DNA of 64,000 nt from Candidatus Bathyarchaeota archaeon (GTDB lineage: Archaea > Thermoproteota > Bathyarchaeia > Bathyarchaeales > Bathycorpusculaceae). A program made the position numbers and the translations under genes. Under the pieces are notes generated by a model, which did not search any database, had not been told where the DNA came from, and saw only the letters and a program-made list of their open reading frames with translations. Position 1 is the first letter of the stretch. Every line of letters begins with the position of its first letter. The stretch is from contig JACAEK010000056.1 in the NCBI GenBank assembly GCA_013388895.1, positions 1 through 64,000 of the forward strand, in the 5' to 3' direction. Shown here piece after piece: positions 45,256 through 53,825 of this stretch.

Positions 45256-47715
45256 TTATTCTGTATTTTCACTCCATTGGGGTATCCATTTCCACTTTTC
45301 TTTCGGCTTTCTGTTTGGATGCCCAAGAGCTTTCTCGCGTTGTTCAGCGAGTTGTTCAAGAATCATTTTCTGTTCAATACTCGCCACAAGTTTCTTAGTG
45401 GAAACTAATGCATCGTTGTTTACGGAAATGCTGTCAATTCCAGCTCTAACCAGAAATTCAGCGAAGTCTGGTAGGTTTGATGGGCCTTCTCCGCAAATAG
45501 AGACTGTACATCCGTTTTCGTGGGCTACTTTGATCAAGTGTGTAATTATTCTTTCTACTGCTGGATCTCTCTCATCAAAATATCCCATTTGTCCAAGTCG
45601 TTCAGAATCTCTGTCAATCATAAGTATGCCTTGGGTCATGTCGTTTGAGCCTATGGAGAAGCCGTCGCAGAGTTTTGAGAATTCGTCTGCAAGTATTGCA
45701 ATTGAAGGAGTTTCAGCCATGAACCACACTTGAAAGTCTCTCGATCTTTCTAAAGCCTCTTCGCGCATAATTTCGAGGCATTTATTGGCTTCCCAAAGTG
45801 TGCGTACAACAGGAAGCATAACCCAAACGTTTTTGAGACCCCATTCCATTCGGCATTTTCGAACAGCTTGACATTCAAGTCTGAACGCATTCTCGTACCA
45901 TTGGCTTATGTAACGGCTGCATCCCCGCCATCCAAGCATTGGATTGGCTTCGACAATCTCGTATTTCTCTCCGCCTTTGAGCTCTCTATATTCATTGGTT
46001 TTGAAGTCGCTGAAGCGGACGACAACTGGACGCGGTTGTATAGCTCTCGCAACTGTCGCTATTCCTTCTGCAAGTTTATCAACAAATTTTTGGGATTGCC
46101 CAGTTTCTATAAGATAAAGAGGATGTTCACCTATGTAGCTGGCTAAAATAAACTCTATGCGCATCAAGCCTATGCCTTCAAAAGGCAAGTCCTTATATTC
46201 CTCAATTTTCTCTGGAACACCCAAGTTCATGTATATTTTTGTTGCTGTCACTGGCACAGATTGAAACACCCCTCCTGCAGCAGCAACTGCCAAAGGCGTT
46301 ATCGGGGCAGATGGCGTTTGCCCCACTAACGTTGGCATTGCGCCTTCATATACGACACCGCTTCCTGAATCCACCGTGTATTCTCTTCCCGAAACCATCA
46401 GTTTCGTGGCATTTTCCGTTCCCACTAGACAAGGTATGCCAAGTTCACGACTTACGATAGCTGCGTGAGACGTCACTCCACCTTTATCGGTTACTATGGC
46501 GCTAGCGAGTTTCATAAAGGGCACATAATCAGGGTTAGTCATGTCCGTAACAAGAATGTCACCTTTACGCATTATCTTGGAAGCTTCTTCAGGGTTTAAG
46601 ACAACTTTTGCAACGCCTGAGATTAGGCCCTTTCTGCCAGCTTGTATTCCTTTAACAATTACTTTTAGTATTTCTGCTGATTTCATTTCGGCTTCTTTTG
46701 TTGGCGCTTGTGCCATTTCTGTACTCCAGACAGTTTCTGGTCTTGACTGCACAATGAAAACGTTGGCTGGAAATGGCAAGTCGCTGTCGATTGCCCATTC
46801 AATGTCCTGAGCTTTTCCATAATGTTGTTCAATATGCTTGGCTAGTTCTGCAAGTTTGAGAATTTCCTCGTCATTTATGCATGCTTGCTCCTGCTTTTCA
46901 ACTGGAACCTCGATGTGAACTGTTTTACCAGCGTTTGGGTCGCGCATGTATTGAACTGTTTTTTTGGCTATGCGCCTGTCTGTTATTTCTAGCGTTTTCT
47001 TGTCAACGACAAAGTCGTCTGGTGTAACAGCGCCAGAGACTACGGCTTCGCCGAGTCCATAATTGCCCTCAATAACTATCTGGCCAAAATCTCCAGTGAC
47101 AGGGTTTAGTGTGAATATGACACCTGCAGCCTTCGCGTTCACCATCTTCTGAACTCCCACACTTATGAGGACTTTCTCGTGGGCAAAGCCCTTTTCTGTG
47201 CGATAAAAGATAGCTCGTGGTGTGAAAAGACTGGACCAGCATTTGACGGTTTTTTGGAGAAGGTCTTCTGCGCCTCTGACATTTAGGTATGTTTCTTGTT
47301 GTCCAGCAAATGAAGCGTCTGGCAAGTCTTCAGCCGTTGCGCTTGAACGTACAGCAACGAAGACGTCGTTTACGTTGAGTCTTTTGCACAGTTCTTCGTA
47401 AGCAGTTTTTATTGCGTTTCCGATTTCTTTTGGCATAGGTGTTAATTCTATTAGTTCTCGAATCTTTTTGGATGCTGTTTCGTATTGTTTTGGGTCTTCG
47501 GGATTTGTTACTGTTTCTTTTATGATTTCGTAGATTTTTTGGGCTATTCCTGTTTTTTCAATGAAGACTTTGTAGGCGAAGGCTGTTATGGCGAAACCTG
47601 GCGGGACTGGTATTTTGGCGTTTATCATTTCGCCTAGATTGGCGTTTTTGCCGCCGACTGAGGATATGTCAGTTTTTTTTAGATCTTCGAACCATATTAC
47701 TAATTCTTCTCGCAT
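45256..47715 (-). CDS. ppsA: Phosphoenolpyruvate synthase
   Basis: This 819-residue enzyme makes PEP from pyruvate and ATP for gluconeogenesis. The ATP-grasp start has SSVGGKNANLGEM (about 15-27) and SSATAEDLPDASFAGQQETYLNV. The phosphohistidine is in GGVTSHAAIVSRELGIPCLVG (about 408-428). The C-terminal PEP barrel has SIGSNDMTQ and CGEGPSN. About the first 100 codons are A/C-rich like L10e, while the rest have normal composition. Confidence 0.95.
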   Translation of the reverse strand: MREELVIWFEDLKKTDISSVGGKNANLGEMINAKIPVPPGFAITAFAYKVFIEKTGIAQKIYEIIKETVTNPEDPKQYETASKKIRELIELTPMPKEIGNAIKTAYEELCKRLNVNDVFVAVRSSATAEDLPDASFAGQQETYLNVRGAEDLLQKTVKCWSSLFTPRAIFYRTEKGFAHEKVLISVGVQKMVNAKAAGVIFTLNPVTGDFGQIVIEGNYGLGEAVVSGAVTPDDFVVDKKTLEITDRRIAKKTVQYMRDPNAGKTVHIEVPVEKQEQACINDEEILKLAELAKHIEQHYGKAQDIEWAIDSDLPFPANVFIVQSRPETVWSTEMAQAPTKEAEMKSAEILKVIVKGIQAGRKGLISGVAKVVLNPEEASKIMRKGDILVTDMTNPDYVPFMKLASAIVTDKGGVTSHAAIVSRELGIPCLVGTENATKLMVSGREYTVDSGSGVVYEGAMPTLVGQTPSAPITPLAVAAAGGVFQSVPVTATKIYMNLGVPEKIEEYKDLPFEGIGLMRIEFILASYIGEHPLYLIETGQSQKFVDKLAEGIATVARAIQPRPVVVRFSDFKTNEYRELKGGEKYEIVEANPMLGWRGCSRYISQWYENAFRLECQAVRKCRMEWGLKNVWVMLPVVRTLWEANKCLEIMREEALERSRDFQVWFMAETPSIAILADEFSKLCDGFSIGSNDMTQGILMIDRDSERLGQMGYFDERDPAVERIITHLIKVAHENGCTVSICGEGPSNLPDFAEFLVRAGIDSISVNNDALVSTKKLVASIEQKMILEQLAEQREKALGHPNRKPKEKWKWIPQWSENTE

Positions 47716-47716
47716 T

Positions 47717-48235
47717 TCATTCAACGGCTTCCACCTCTTTCGTTTGCACTTTTTCGACTGTTATTCTGCACGGGATTGGGAGTTTTGCGCTTCCGAGTTT
47801 AAGTGCTTTTTTGGCTGTTTCAACACCGTCTGCGTTTACGTTTATGGTGATGATTGGTTGGTTTGTTTTTATATGGGCTGCTGTTCCGATGGGTTTTCCG
47901 AAGGATCTGCGCATGCCGTCTTGTAGGCGGTCTGCGTGTGCACCAAAGATCATTTTGTTTTCTCTTAGGATTGTGTGTGGGTATGGGTGGACTTGCATGA
48001 GGTAGTTGTTTACGAGTTTTTCCATTAGTTCGCGGTTTGTTGCTACGCGTGCGGCTTCTAGGGCGTTGTGGCGGATTTGAGCTTCTTGTAGGGCGATTAG
48101 TTGTGCTTGGTATTCGAATTTTGTTTTTGTGTCGCCCATGGTGAATTTGTTTATTTTTGGTGCTGGGAAGCCTTTTACGAAGTCTGTTCTAGTGTAGGCT
48201 CGTCCTTTTGGGTGTCTGTAGTTTTTTGCTCGCAT
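47717..48235 (-). CDS. rpl10e: Ribosomal protein L10e
   Basis: This 172-residue large-subunit protein starts RAKNYRHPKGRAYTRTDFVKGFPAPKI and contains RVATNRELMEK and ENKMIFGAHADRLQDGMRRSFGKPIGTAA (about 108-136), diagnostic for L10e (bacterial L16). The coding strand is extremely A/C-rich. It is followed at once by ppsA. A TATA-like GTTTAAATAG lies upstream on the minus strand near 48270-48278. Confidence 0.95.
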   Translation of the reverse strand: MRAKNYRHPKGRAYTRTDFVKGFPAPKINKFTMGDTKTKFEYQAQLIALQEAQIRHNALEAARVATNRELMEKLVNNYLMQVHPYPHTILRENKMIFGAHADRLQDGMRRSFGKPIGTAAHIKTNQPIITINVNADGVETAKKALKLGSAKLPIPCRITVEKVQTKEVEAVE

Positions 48236-48269
48236 TTTGAATATCCCCTTTTGGTTAGCTTGGGTGCGC

Positions 48270-48278
48270 TATTTAAAC
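48270..48278 (-). promoter_or_regulatory. Candidate TATA box for rpl10e
   Basis: On the minus strand GTTTAAATAG lies about 35-40 bases upstream of the L10e ATG at 48235, a good archaeal promoter spacing for a short leader. Confidence 0.5.
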
Positions 48279-48346
48279 GATTTGTTGATGTTTGGTTTTG
48301 ATTAAAGTTATGAATTGTGGATATGGTTTTAGAATTAGAATGTGGT

Positions 48347-48859
48347 TTATGGTTTGTTTTTTTGCCATGTTTCGGCGAGTTCTTCGTAGTTTGGGAAGAT
48401 TTTGCGTAGGATGGGGATGTATATTTGTTTTTCTTCTTCGGTTAGGTATTGGAATTGGTATTCGCCTGTGTATGGTGATGGTTCACCTTCGCGCGTGACG
48501 AATTCTATGTGCATGAATGGGTCTCCGCGTTTGATTGTGATTGGGTGGCGGTCGTTGCTGAGGTTTACTAGTTCTAGGACTAGTCTGCCGATGAAGCCGC
48601 TGTGGGCTTTTGCGGCGTTTAGGAAGCTTAGGCCCATGCGTCCGTATTTGCTTTTGGCTGTCATGTGTGCTACGTAGTTGGGTGGGACGAATACTATTTC
48701 GTATGTTGTTAGGTTTTTGTGTTCGAGATAATGTAGTGTGGTTTCTTGTTTGACTGTGAGTATGTAGCTGTCGCCGTCGAGGAGGTTGTGGTCGTATGGG
48801 TATATGCATTTGTATTGTTCGATGAGTTCTTTGAGTTTGTCTTTGCCAAGTATGCACAT
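48347..48859 (-). CDS. dcd: dCTP deaminase/dUTPase-like protein
   Basis: This 170-residue trimeric dUTPase-fold protein contains AKSKYGRMGLSFLNAAKAHSGFIGRLVLELVNLS (about 69-102), matching the dCTP deaminase core, plus DGDSYILTV and a C-terminal YTGEYQFQYL. It would make dUMP or dUTP for thymidylate synthesis. The gene has strong A/C bias in its coding strand. Its leader ends CAGAGGCTAA just before the ATG, shared with the acetyltransferase at 53171. Confidence 0.8.
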   Translation of the reverse strand: MCILGKDKLKELIEQYKCIYPYDHNLLDGDSYILTVKQETTLHYLEHKNLTTYEIVFVPPNYVAHMTAKSKYGRMGLSFLNAAKAHSGFIGRLVLELVNLSNDRHPITIKRGDPFMHIEFVTREGEPSPYTGEYQFQYLTEEEKQIYIPILRKIFPNYEELAETWQKNKP

Positions 48860-49045
48860 AGTATTAGCCTCTGGTGGTGTGGTATAGTGCGGTTGTTTTG
48901 TTGTATTAAAGCTTTCTAGACATGATTGTGCGTGTGTGCAACACTGTCTAAGGCCCTCTATTTGGATCCTAATAGGTTTTCTTGTGAATTTGTGAATGGG
49001 TTTGTTAGGGATAGTTGTGTGGTTGCGGAAAAATTAGGTTGTTTT

Positions 49046-49813
49046 TTAGAGGTGTTGTGGGTGTGGGCGGGGGTGTTGTATTTTTTGGGCTGTGATTCCG
49101 TCGTATTCTATGGCTTTTGTTTCGCCTGTTTTTAGGTTTGTGTATAGGGCTCTGTATCTTGGTGTGTAAATTATTGCGCGTTCATTGATTTCGAAGAGTT
49201 CGTTGTTGAGTCTGTTTATGTCTTTTGGGCGTTTGAGTATTCTGGAGCGGATTGTGTCTAGGTCTGTGTCTTGGGTGATTTCTTTTACTCTGTATGTTGT
49301 TAGTATTTCTTTGGGGTTTGGTTCTGGTGGGGTGGATGGAAGTTCTTTTGGTTTGATTTCTTGTCCAAATTTGTCTAGGATAAGCGATGCTTTTGCTTCT
49401 GTTGTTAGTCGTTCTTCTCCTTGGAGTTTGATTACGTTGTGGTCTTTCGTTGGGTTGTCTGTTGGTTGGCTGGGTTTGTATTTTTGGTTTGAGAGGATGA
49501 CTTCGTGTACTTTGTTGTCGACTTTGACTGTGTAGACGCATTTGCGGTAGTAGTCTATCATGTATCTGCCGCTGATTGCCATGTAGGGTTCGTAGTATTT
49601 GTCGATGGAGAGGAGTTGGATTTCTTCTGGTTTGGGTTTCATGAATCCGAATCTGGTGAACAGTTGCGTTTTGGTTTGCTCTCCTATTGTTTCTATTACG
49701 TTTGGTTCTATGCGTGTTTCGTAAACGATAATGCTTCTTTCGGCTATTTTTTCGCTGGATGGCGTTGTTGTGGTGGATATGACTATTTTTTCTTCGGATA
49801 CTGATTCGGTCAT
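49046..49813 (-). CDS. Hypothetical protein (255 aa)
   Basis: I do not recognise this protein. It is soluble. An N-terminal hydrophilic tail (SEEKIVISTTTTPSSEKIAE) precedes beta-strand-like segments such as YEPYMAISGRYMIDYYRKCVYTVKVDNKVHEVIL (about 73-106). A C-terminal repeat of the same style follows (NERAIIYTPRYRALYTNLKTGETKAIEYDG, about 211-240). The coding strand is very A/C-rich like its neighbours, which supports it being a real gene. It lies directly beside the Argonaute operon on the same strand, 104 bases downstream of the pAgo stop, but differs from it in composition. Confidence 0.65.
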   Translation of the reverse strand: MTESVSEEKIVISTTTTPSSEKIAERSIIVYETRIEPNVIETIGEQTKTQLFTRFGFMKPKPEEIQLLSIDKYYEPYMAISGRYMIDYYRKCVYTVKVDNKVHEVILSNQKYKPSQPTDNPTKDHNVIKLQGEERLTTEAKASLILDKFGQEIKPKELPSTPPEPNPKEILTTYRVKEITQDTDLDTIRSRILKRPKDINRLNNELFEINERAIIYTPRYRALYTNLKTGETKAIEYDGITAQKIQHPRPHPQHL

Positions 49814-49917
49814 GTGTAGACCTTTTGATTTTGTTTGGTGTTTTGTGGGTAATATGGATTATGTACTAGAAAAATGAATCGTCGGTTAACTTTTCTTTGG
49901 CATCTCTTTAGGTTAAT

Positions 49918-51444
49918 TTACATATAAAACCGGTACTCAGGTCTTGGAATGACTTCTTCTGGAACATATGCAAGGATTTTTCCAACTTCACTAGCATATT
50001 CAAGGGTTATTGGCTTTCTAATACAGAAATCTGCGCTATTCCAGTTCATTTTTGTTAAGGAAAATATCTCTTGACAGATAATCTCTAGCGATGAATCGCC
50101 ATGATGTTCCACAATCTCTATTGGAGTTGGGACTCTAAGTCCTGGATATGTTTCAAGATAGCGTGAGTATCCTTTTGTAAAGAGAAGATAGTCACTGTTT
50201 CCTATTTGAATCACAGTTCCCCTCAAAGGCGGGTATATTCCCTTTTTTCGCATGAATCTTATGCCTCGTGTCTCAATTGTAACAAAGTCTCTCTGTTTGA
50301 CGTTCTTTGCTCCTTTCTCAAAACCAGCAAGTTCATCTGGTTTATACCTAGAGCTTTTGTGGACAACGAGTCTTCTTGGGAGTTGCCGCATTTGTTTCTC
50401 GTATTCCTTGAGCACATCAATGATTAGTTGATAGGCACCTTTTTCTGTAAGATGAGGAGAACCTGTGACTTCATCTATTATTGCACGACTTCCCCTAAGA
50501 ACTAGACCTTCCCCGGTATGAGTAAAAACTTGGGCAATGCTCGACTTCATGTTTCCTCTTGAATCTGGTGGGTCTTTGTAGAAAGACACACCGACGTAGC
50601 ATGTACCACTTTCCATGTTTGCCAACTTCCAAGGATATCCTTCTGCCTTGTAGTAAATGGCAACGGAGAAATTCCATGCGCGTGTCGCTTCATCCTGAAG
50701 AGTTTGGTCTGTAGAGTCTGTTCTAAGTGTTCGCGGCTTTACAAGTTGTGTTGGAATATCCAGTTGCATTGCCCCGACTTTTATTAGACGTCTTAAATTG
50801 CTTGCCTCAGATGTTCTTTCAATATCCTCCTCACGTATTGGAAATAAAGTTGTTTGACCAGTTCTACGATGCTTCTTGATCTTCTCTAGTATCTTCTTTT
50901 CTTTTTCAGTGAGTCTGATTCTTACTGTAGCATATCCTCTTGTTTTTGTTGCACACTTATCTACGATTTCCTGAGGCAATGCGCAAATTACAACGTGAGG
51001 TCTAGGTTCTCGTCCTTTAAAATTAGATAGTTTTTCAATGAATAGTCTTGCAGCTTCCTTTACTCTCCGTTGAAAACCTCTTATTTCCAAGACTTGTTCA
51101 GTCTCTTCCCTTGTCAACGTTTCTATACATTCATTTAGAATATATAACTTACAGCCAAATATTTTAGTGAAACCAGGAAATGATTGAAAAAGCAGAGAAT
51201 TATCTTTCTTTGCAGGAATTTCACCTTGGCATCTTTCAATCCATTGTTGGACTAGGCTTATTGTTTCTCCTGAGCCAACAATTCCTAGTCTTATTGAAGA
51301 GGATATTGCTCGCCTGTTATCATACAAGCAAGGACCATATGCCAGCAATCCTTTTTTGGGATCAATATATCGCTTACCATCTCCAAATGCAAGCCAAGGT
51401 TCTTCGATAAATATGGACTTAAAAGCTTGTGTCATGATCTTCAT
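49918..51444 (-). CDS. Short prokaryotic Argonaute (MID-PIWI, catalytically inactive)
   Basis: This 508-residue short pAgo lacks N and PAZ domains. The PIWI core shows CYVGVSFYKDPP (about 284), VFTHTGEGLVLRGS (about 309-322), RRLVVHKSSRYKPDEL (about 356-371), GNSDYLLFTKGYSRY and RKPITLEYASEVGKILAYV (about 477-495). The first catalytic aspartate of the usual Y-G-D strand is Ser here, so target slicing is not expected, as in other short pAgos. The ATG at 51444 overlaps the stop of the APAZ gene (ATGA). The pair would bind a guide and sense invading nucleic acid, with the partner as effector. Confidence 0.88.
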   Translation of the reverse strand: MKIMTQAFKSIFIEEPWLAFGDGKRYIDPKKGLLAYGPCLYDNRRAISSSIRLGIVGSGETISLVQQWIERCQGEIPAKKDNSLLFQSFPGFTKIFGCKLYILNECIETLTREETEQVLEIRGFQRRVKEAARLFIEKLSNFKGREPRPHVVICALPQEIVDKCATKTRGYATVRIRLTEKEKKILEKIKKHRRTGQTTLFPIREEDIERTSEASNLRRLIKVGAMQLDIPTQLVKPRTLRTDSTDQTLQDEATRAWNFSVAIYYKAEGYPWKLANMESGTCYVGVSFYKDPPDSRGNMKSSIAQVFTHTGEGLVLRGSRAIIDEVTGSPHLTEKGAYQLIIDVLKEYEKQMRQLPRRLVVHKSSRYKPDELAGFEKGAKNVKQRDFVTIETRGIRFMRKKGIYPPLRGTVIQIGNSDYLLFTKGYSRYLETYPGLRVPTPIEIVEHHGDSSLEIICQEIFSLTKMNWNSADFCIRKPITLEYASEVGKILAYVPEEVIPRPEYRFYM

Positions 51445-52592
51445 GTCACCTTTTCATTCAATATTCCAACTGGCATTCTCGACCCAATAGGAACTGTATT
51501 GATTTCGATAAATTGTTTCCCAGCGGGAATCGATATTTTTACGTCAAGTCTAGATAGGTATTTTGCCCAGAACCTAACTGAGCTCAAATATGCATTATTA
51601 TATTCCTTAGACAAGTAGCGACTCATTAAAGAAGTGAGTTTTTCTGTACGGATTGGATTAAAACCGTCAAATGTAAAGGTCTTGGTCGGTTCGATTTTTA
51701 GGAACAGTGTATCATCAATTAACATGAAGTTTAAGCTTGCAGCATAATGAATAACAAAAAGAAGTAGTCCATCTTTTCCGCAGACCCTTCTTGCCACCTT
51801 TCTCTCGATATATTTTGACCCTGCTCGCCATTGGAAGACATTATCTTTGCCATCCTTTAGACGACATACAAATCTGTCATGGTTCTTATCATAATACATA
51901 TCTCTCTTTCTACAATACTTCACAAGGGCAATGTTGAACAGATATTTCAAGTCGTTCCTCTTGACATCATCATGTAGCCAATCAAGAGTCTGCTCTTCTA
52001 GAATGTAATTCCTCTGAATAATAGGTGCAAAAACTGAAGAAGGGTCTCTAAGATTATCAAAAGTATAGAGTCTCTTGTTCTTCAGGAGAAAGGGATAATC
52101 AGCAATGTCAGACCCTAGCTTCGCATAAACATCTCTAACCCGCCTGATGTCTGTTGGACTGGAGAGAATTGTAGATGGAATTTCTGTGACAATAAAGAGA
52201 TTCGACAATAAGTGCTCTTCTACTCTATCTACTGATTTCGGTTCTGGTAGTTTGGATTCTACTTGCTTTCCTACAACTTTGCCATATTTTTGAATGTGAG
52301 TCATCAGTTCCAGAACCGCTGTTTTGAATTCATTTTCCAAGTAAGAACTATTGCCAATTACCCTACCACCATCAATTAACTCACCATGCATAGCAAAACC
52401 AAGTTTTCGTTGCGAGATAGCCACTTTTTCAAATTCTCGTTGGTATCTTTCATTAGCCAAAATCCTTGGACTGACTATAACTATCTTGATATTTGCATCG
52501 GAACTCTGAATCATACTCATGTCTCTGTAGAAATTCTGGAGTGATTCAGACCATATGATTTCAACATAGATGCTGATTCCATCTGGAGTCAT
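51441..52592 (-). CDS. Nuclease-APAZ effector partner of the short Argonaute
   Basis: From its first ATG this 383-residue protein has a REase-like N-terminus (VEIIWSES, then DANIKIVIVSPRIL). A long APAZ domain covers about 130-380: YTFDNLRDPSSVFAPII, LDWLHDDVKRNDLKYLFNIALVKYC, VIHYAASLNF, KTFTFDGFNP and AYLSSVRFWAKYL. In-frame sequence upstream to 52808 adds KTLVCNRLKEW and GHELDVFA. With EII this completes a PD-(D/E)xK-like site, so the true start is upstream, although no ATG, GTG or TTG is available there. The protein fits DREN-APAZ or RE1-APAZ proteins of SPARDA-type systems. Confidence 0.83.
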   Translation of the reverse strand: MTPDGISIYVEIIWSESLQNFYRDMSMIQSSDANIKIVIVSPRILANERYQREFEKVAISQRKLGFAMHGELIDGGRVIGNSSYLENEFKTAVLELMTHIQKYGKVVGKQVESKLPEPKSVDRVEEHLLSNLFIVTEIPSTILSSPTDIRRVRDVYAKLGSDIADYPFLLKNKRLYTFDNLRDPSSVFAPIIQRNYILEEQTLDWLHDDVKRNDLKYLFNIALVKYCRKRDMYYDKNHDRFVCRLKDGKDNVFQWRAGSKYIERKVARRVCGKDGLLLFVIHYAASLNFMLIDDTLFLKIEPTKTFTFDGFNPIRTEKLTSLMSRYLSKEYNNAYLSSVRFWAKYLSRLDVKISIPAGKQFIEINTVPIGSRMPVGILNEKVT

Positions 52593-52808
52593 TGCAAAAA
52601 CGTCAAGTTCGTGTCCTGAAGATGGATATTCTTGTAAAGTTGCTCCTGTCCACTCCTTAAGTCGATTACAGACCAGAGTTTTTATTTTTGTGTTCTTCAG
52701 ATTCAGATGAGGACAAATAGCAAACCCTATACTCTTTTCGTTAATACTATTATGGGAACTGAAAATATAAGCTTTGAAAGATGATGAAAATGGCTTCTTT
52801 TTTCTTAT

Positions 52809-53170
52809 TTAACTTTAGGCCTATCATTAAGAAAGATCATGAACAGCCTGAAAAATCATTTATTTTTCTCTAGTCCTTATTCATACTAACCACATCGGCA
52901 TTTCATAAGTAAGAGAGAGGAGAAAAACTGCTCCCCTCCAAATCCTCAAAGTCCGAAGTCCTACTCGTATACCACAAAGATATACCAGAAACCTTCTCCT
53001 TTTCAAAATCCAAAAAAATATTACAAGTCTGACTTTTGGCACCTTCTATAAATTCTTCACCCAACACACTCTTAACTAACTAACAGAAAAGGCGGAAACA
53101 ACCACAACCAAAAATTCAATCTATATATAAGGGGGGTCTAGACAAAACACACACAGAGGCTAACACCCTT
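52809..53170. other. Non-coding gap with the acetyltransferase promoter
   Basis: No convincing gene is seen. Composition changes from normal to A/C-rich on the plus strand at about 52900, matching the acetyltransferase and PCNA genes that follow. A frame reading EVLLVYHKDIPETF (about 52952-52995) ends at a TGA near 53020. It has no start and may be a remnant or chance. Confidence 0.4.
53121..53130 (+). promoter_or_regulatory. TATA box for the zinc-finger acetyltransferase / PCNA unit
   Basis: CTATATATAA is followed by a G-rich run. A start of transcription about 26 bases on would give a leader of about 20 bases containing CAGAGGCTAA (53154-53163) before the ATG at 53171. Confidence 0.65.
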
Positions 53171-53776
53171 ATGAAATGCAAACACTGCCAAAACCCAGCA
53201 ACATACAAATGCACAGTCTGCGGAGCACTACTATGCCCACAACACACCCGACTACAAACCACCTGCCCAACACACACAACCAAAACCACACCAATACGCT
53301 ATACAATCACCAAAGCCACAACCGACAAAGAAAAAAGCCAAATCCAAAAGCTCGTAAAACAATTCTGGGGCGAGCCACAACAACTCACATTCAACAAAAC
53401 CTACACCATAACAAACCTCCCAACATACATAGCAAAAACCAGACAAAACAGCATAATAGGCTTCATCACCTACACACAAACAAAAAACGCCACACTAATC
53501 ATCGCCCTAGCTATCCATCCACAACACCAAAACAAAGGCATAGCCAAACGCCTAATAGCAAAAATAGAAACAGAAGCCAAACAACAAAAAAAGAAACGAC
53601 TACTTGTTTCAACATCAAACGACGACCTACCCGCACTCGCATTCTACCAACACCTCGGCTTCCAAACAACCCAAATAAAACCAAACGTAATAGCACAAAA
53701 ACACGGCACAACACTCAAAGGCATAGGCGGACTGCCAATAAGAGACGAAATAAGATTGCAAAAAACAATTGAATAA
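53171..53776 (+). CDS. Zinc-finger plus GNAT acetyltransferase
   Basis: This 201-residue protein begins with a small zinc finger CKHC...CTVCGALLCPQHTR (about 3-27), B-box/HIT-like. The GNAT domain follows, with LIIALAIHPQHQNKGIAKRLIAKIE (about 109-133) and PALAFYQHLGFQTTQI. The coding strand is extremely A/C-rich. It is the first gene of the PCNA-PriL unit and is read from its own TATA box. The zinc finger may choose a protein substrate. The gene next door is PCNA, but no link is shown. Confidence 0.82.
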   Translation: MKCKHCQNPATYKCTVCGALLCPQHTRLQTTCPTHTTKTTPIRYTITKATTDKEKSQIQKLVKQFWGEPQQLTFNKTYTITNLPTYIAKTRQNSIIGFITYTQTKNATLIIALAIHPQHQNKGIAKRLIAKIETEAKQQKKKRLLVSTSNDDLPALAFYQHLGFQTTQIKPNVIAQKHGTTLKGIGGLPIRDEIRLQKTIE

Positions 53777-53825
53777 GCCTTTTATTCCTTACCAACCAAT
53801 ATCCAATAGAAAGGAGAAAACCATC

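Noticed and set aside
52940-53022. Short frame EVLLVYHKDIPETF before a TGA as a gene
   Set aside because: There is no start codon, it is very short and it lies in the A/C-rich leader region where open frames arise by chance.
53176-53772. Plus-strand 198-codon frame rich in T, N, H and R
   Set aside because: It is another frame of the A/C-rich acetyltransferase gene; lack of T residues in the DNA removes stop codons in all frames.
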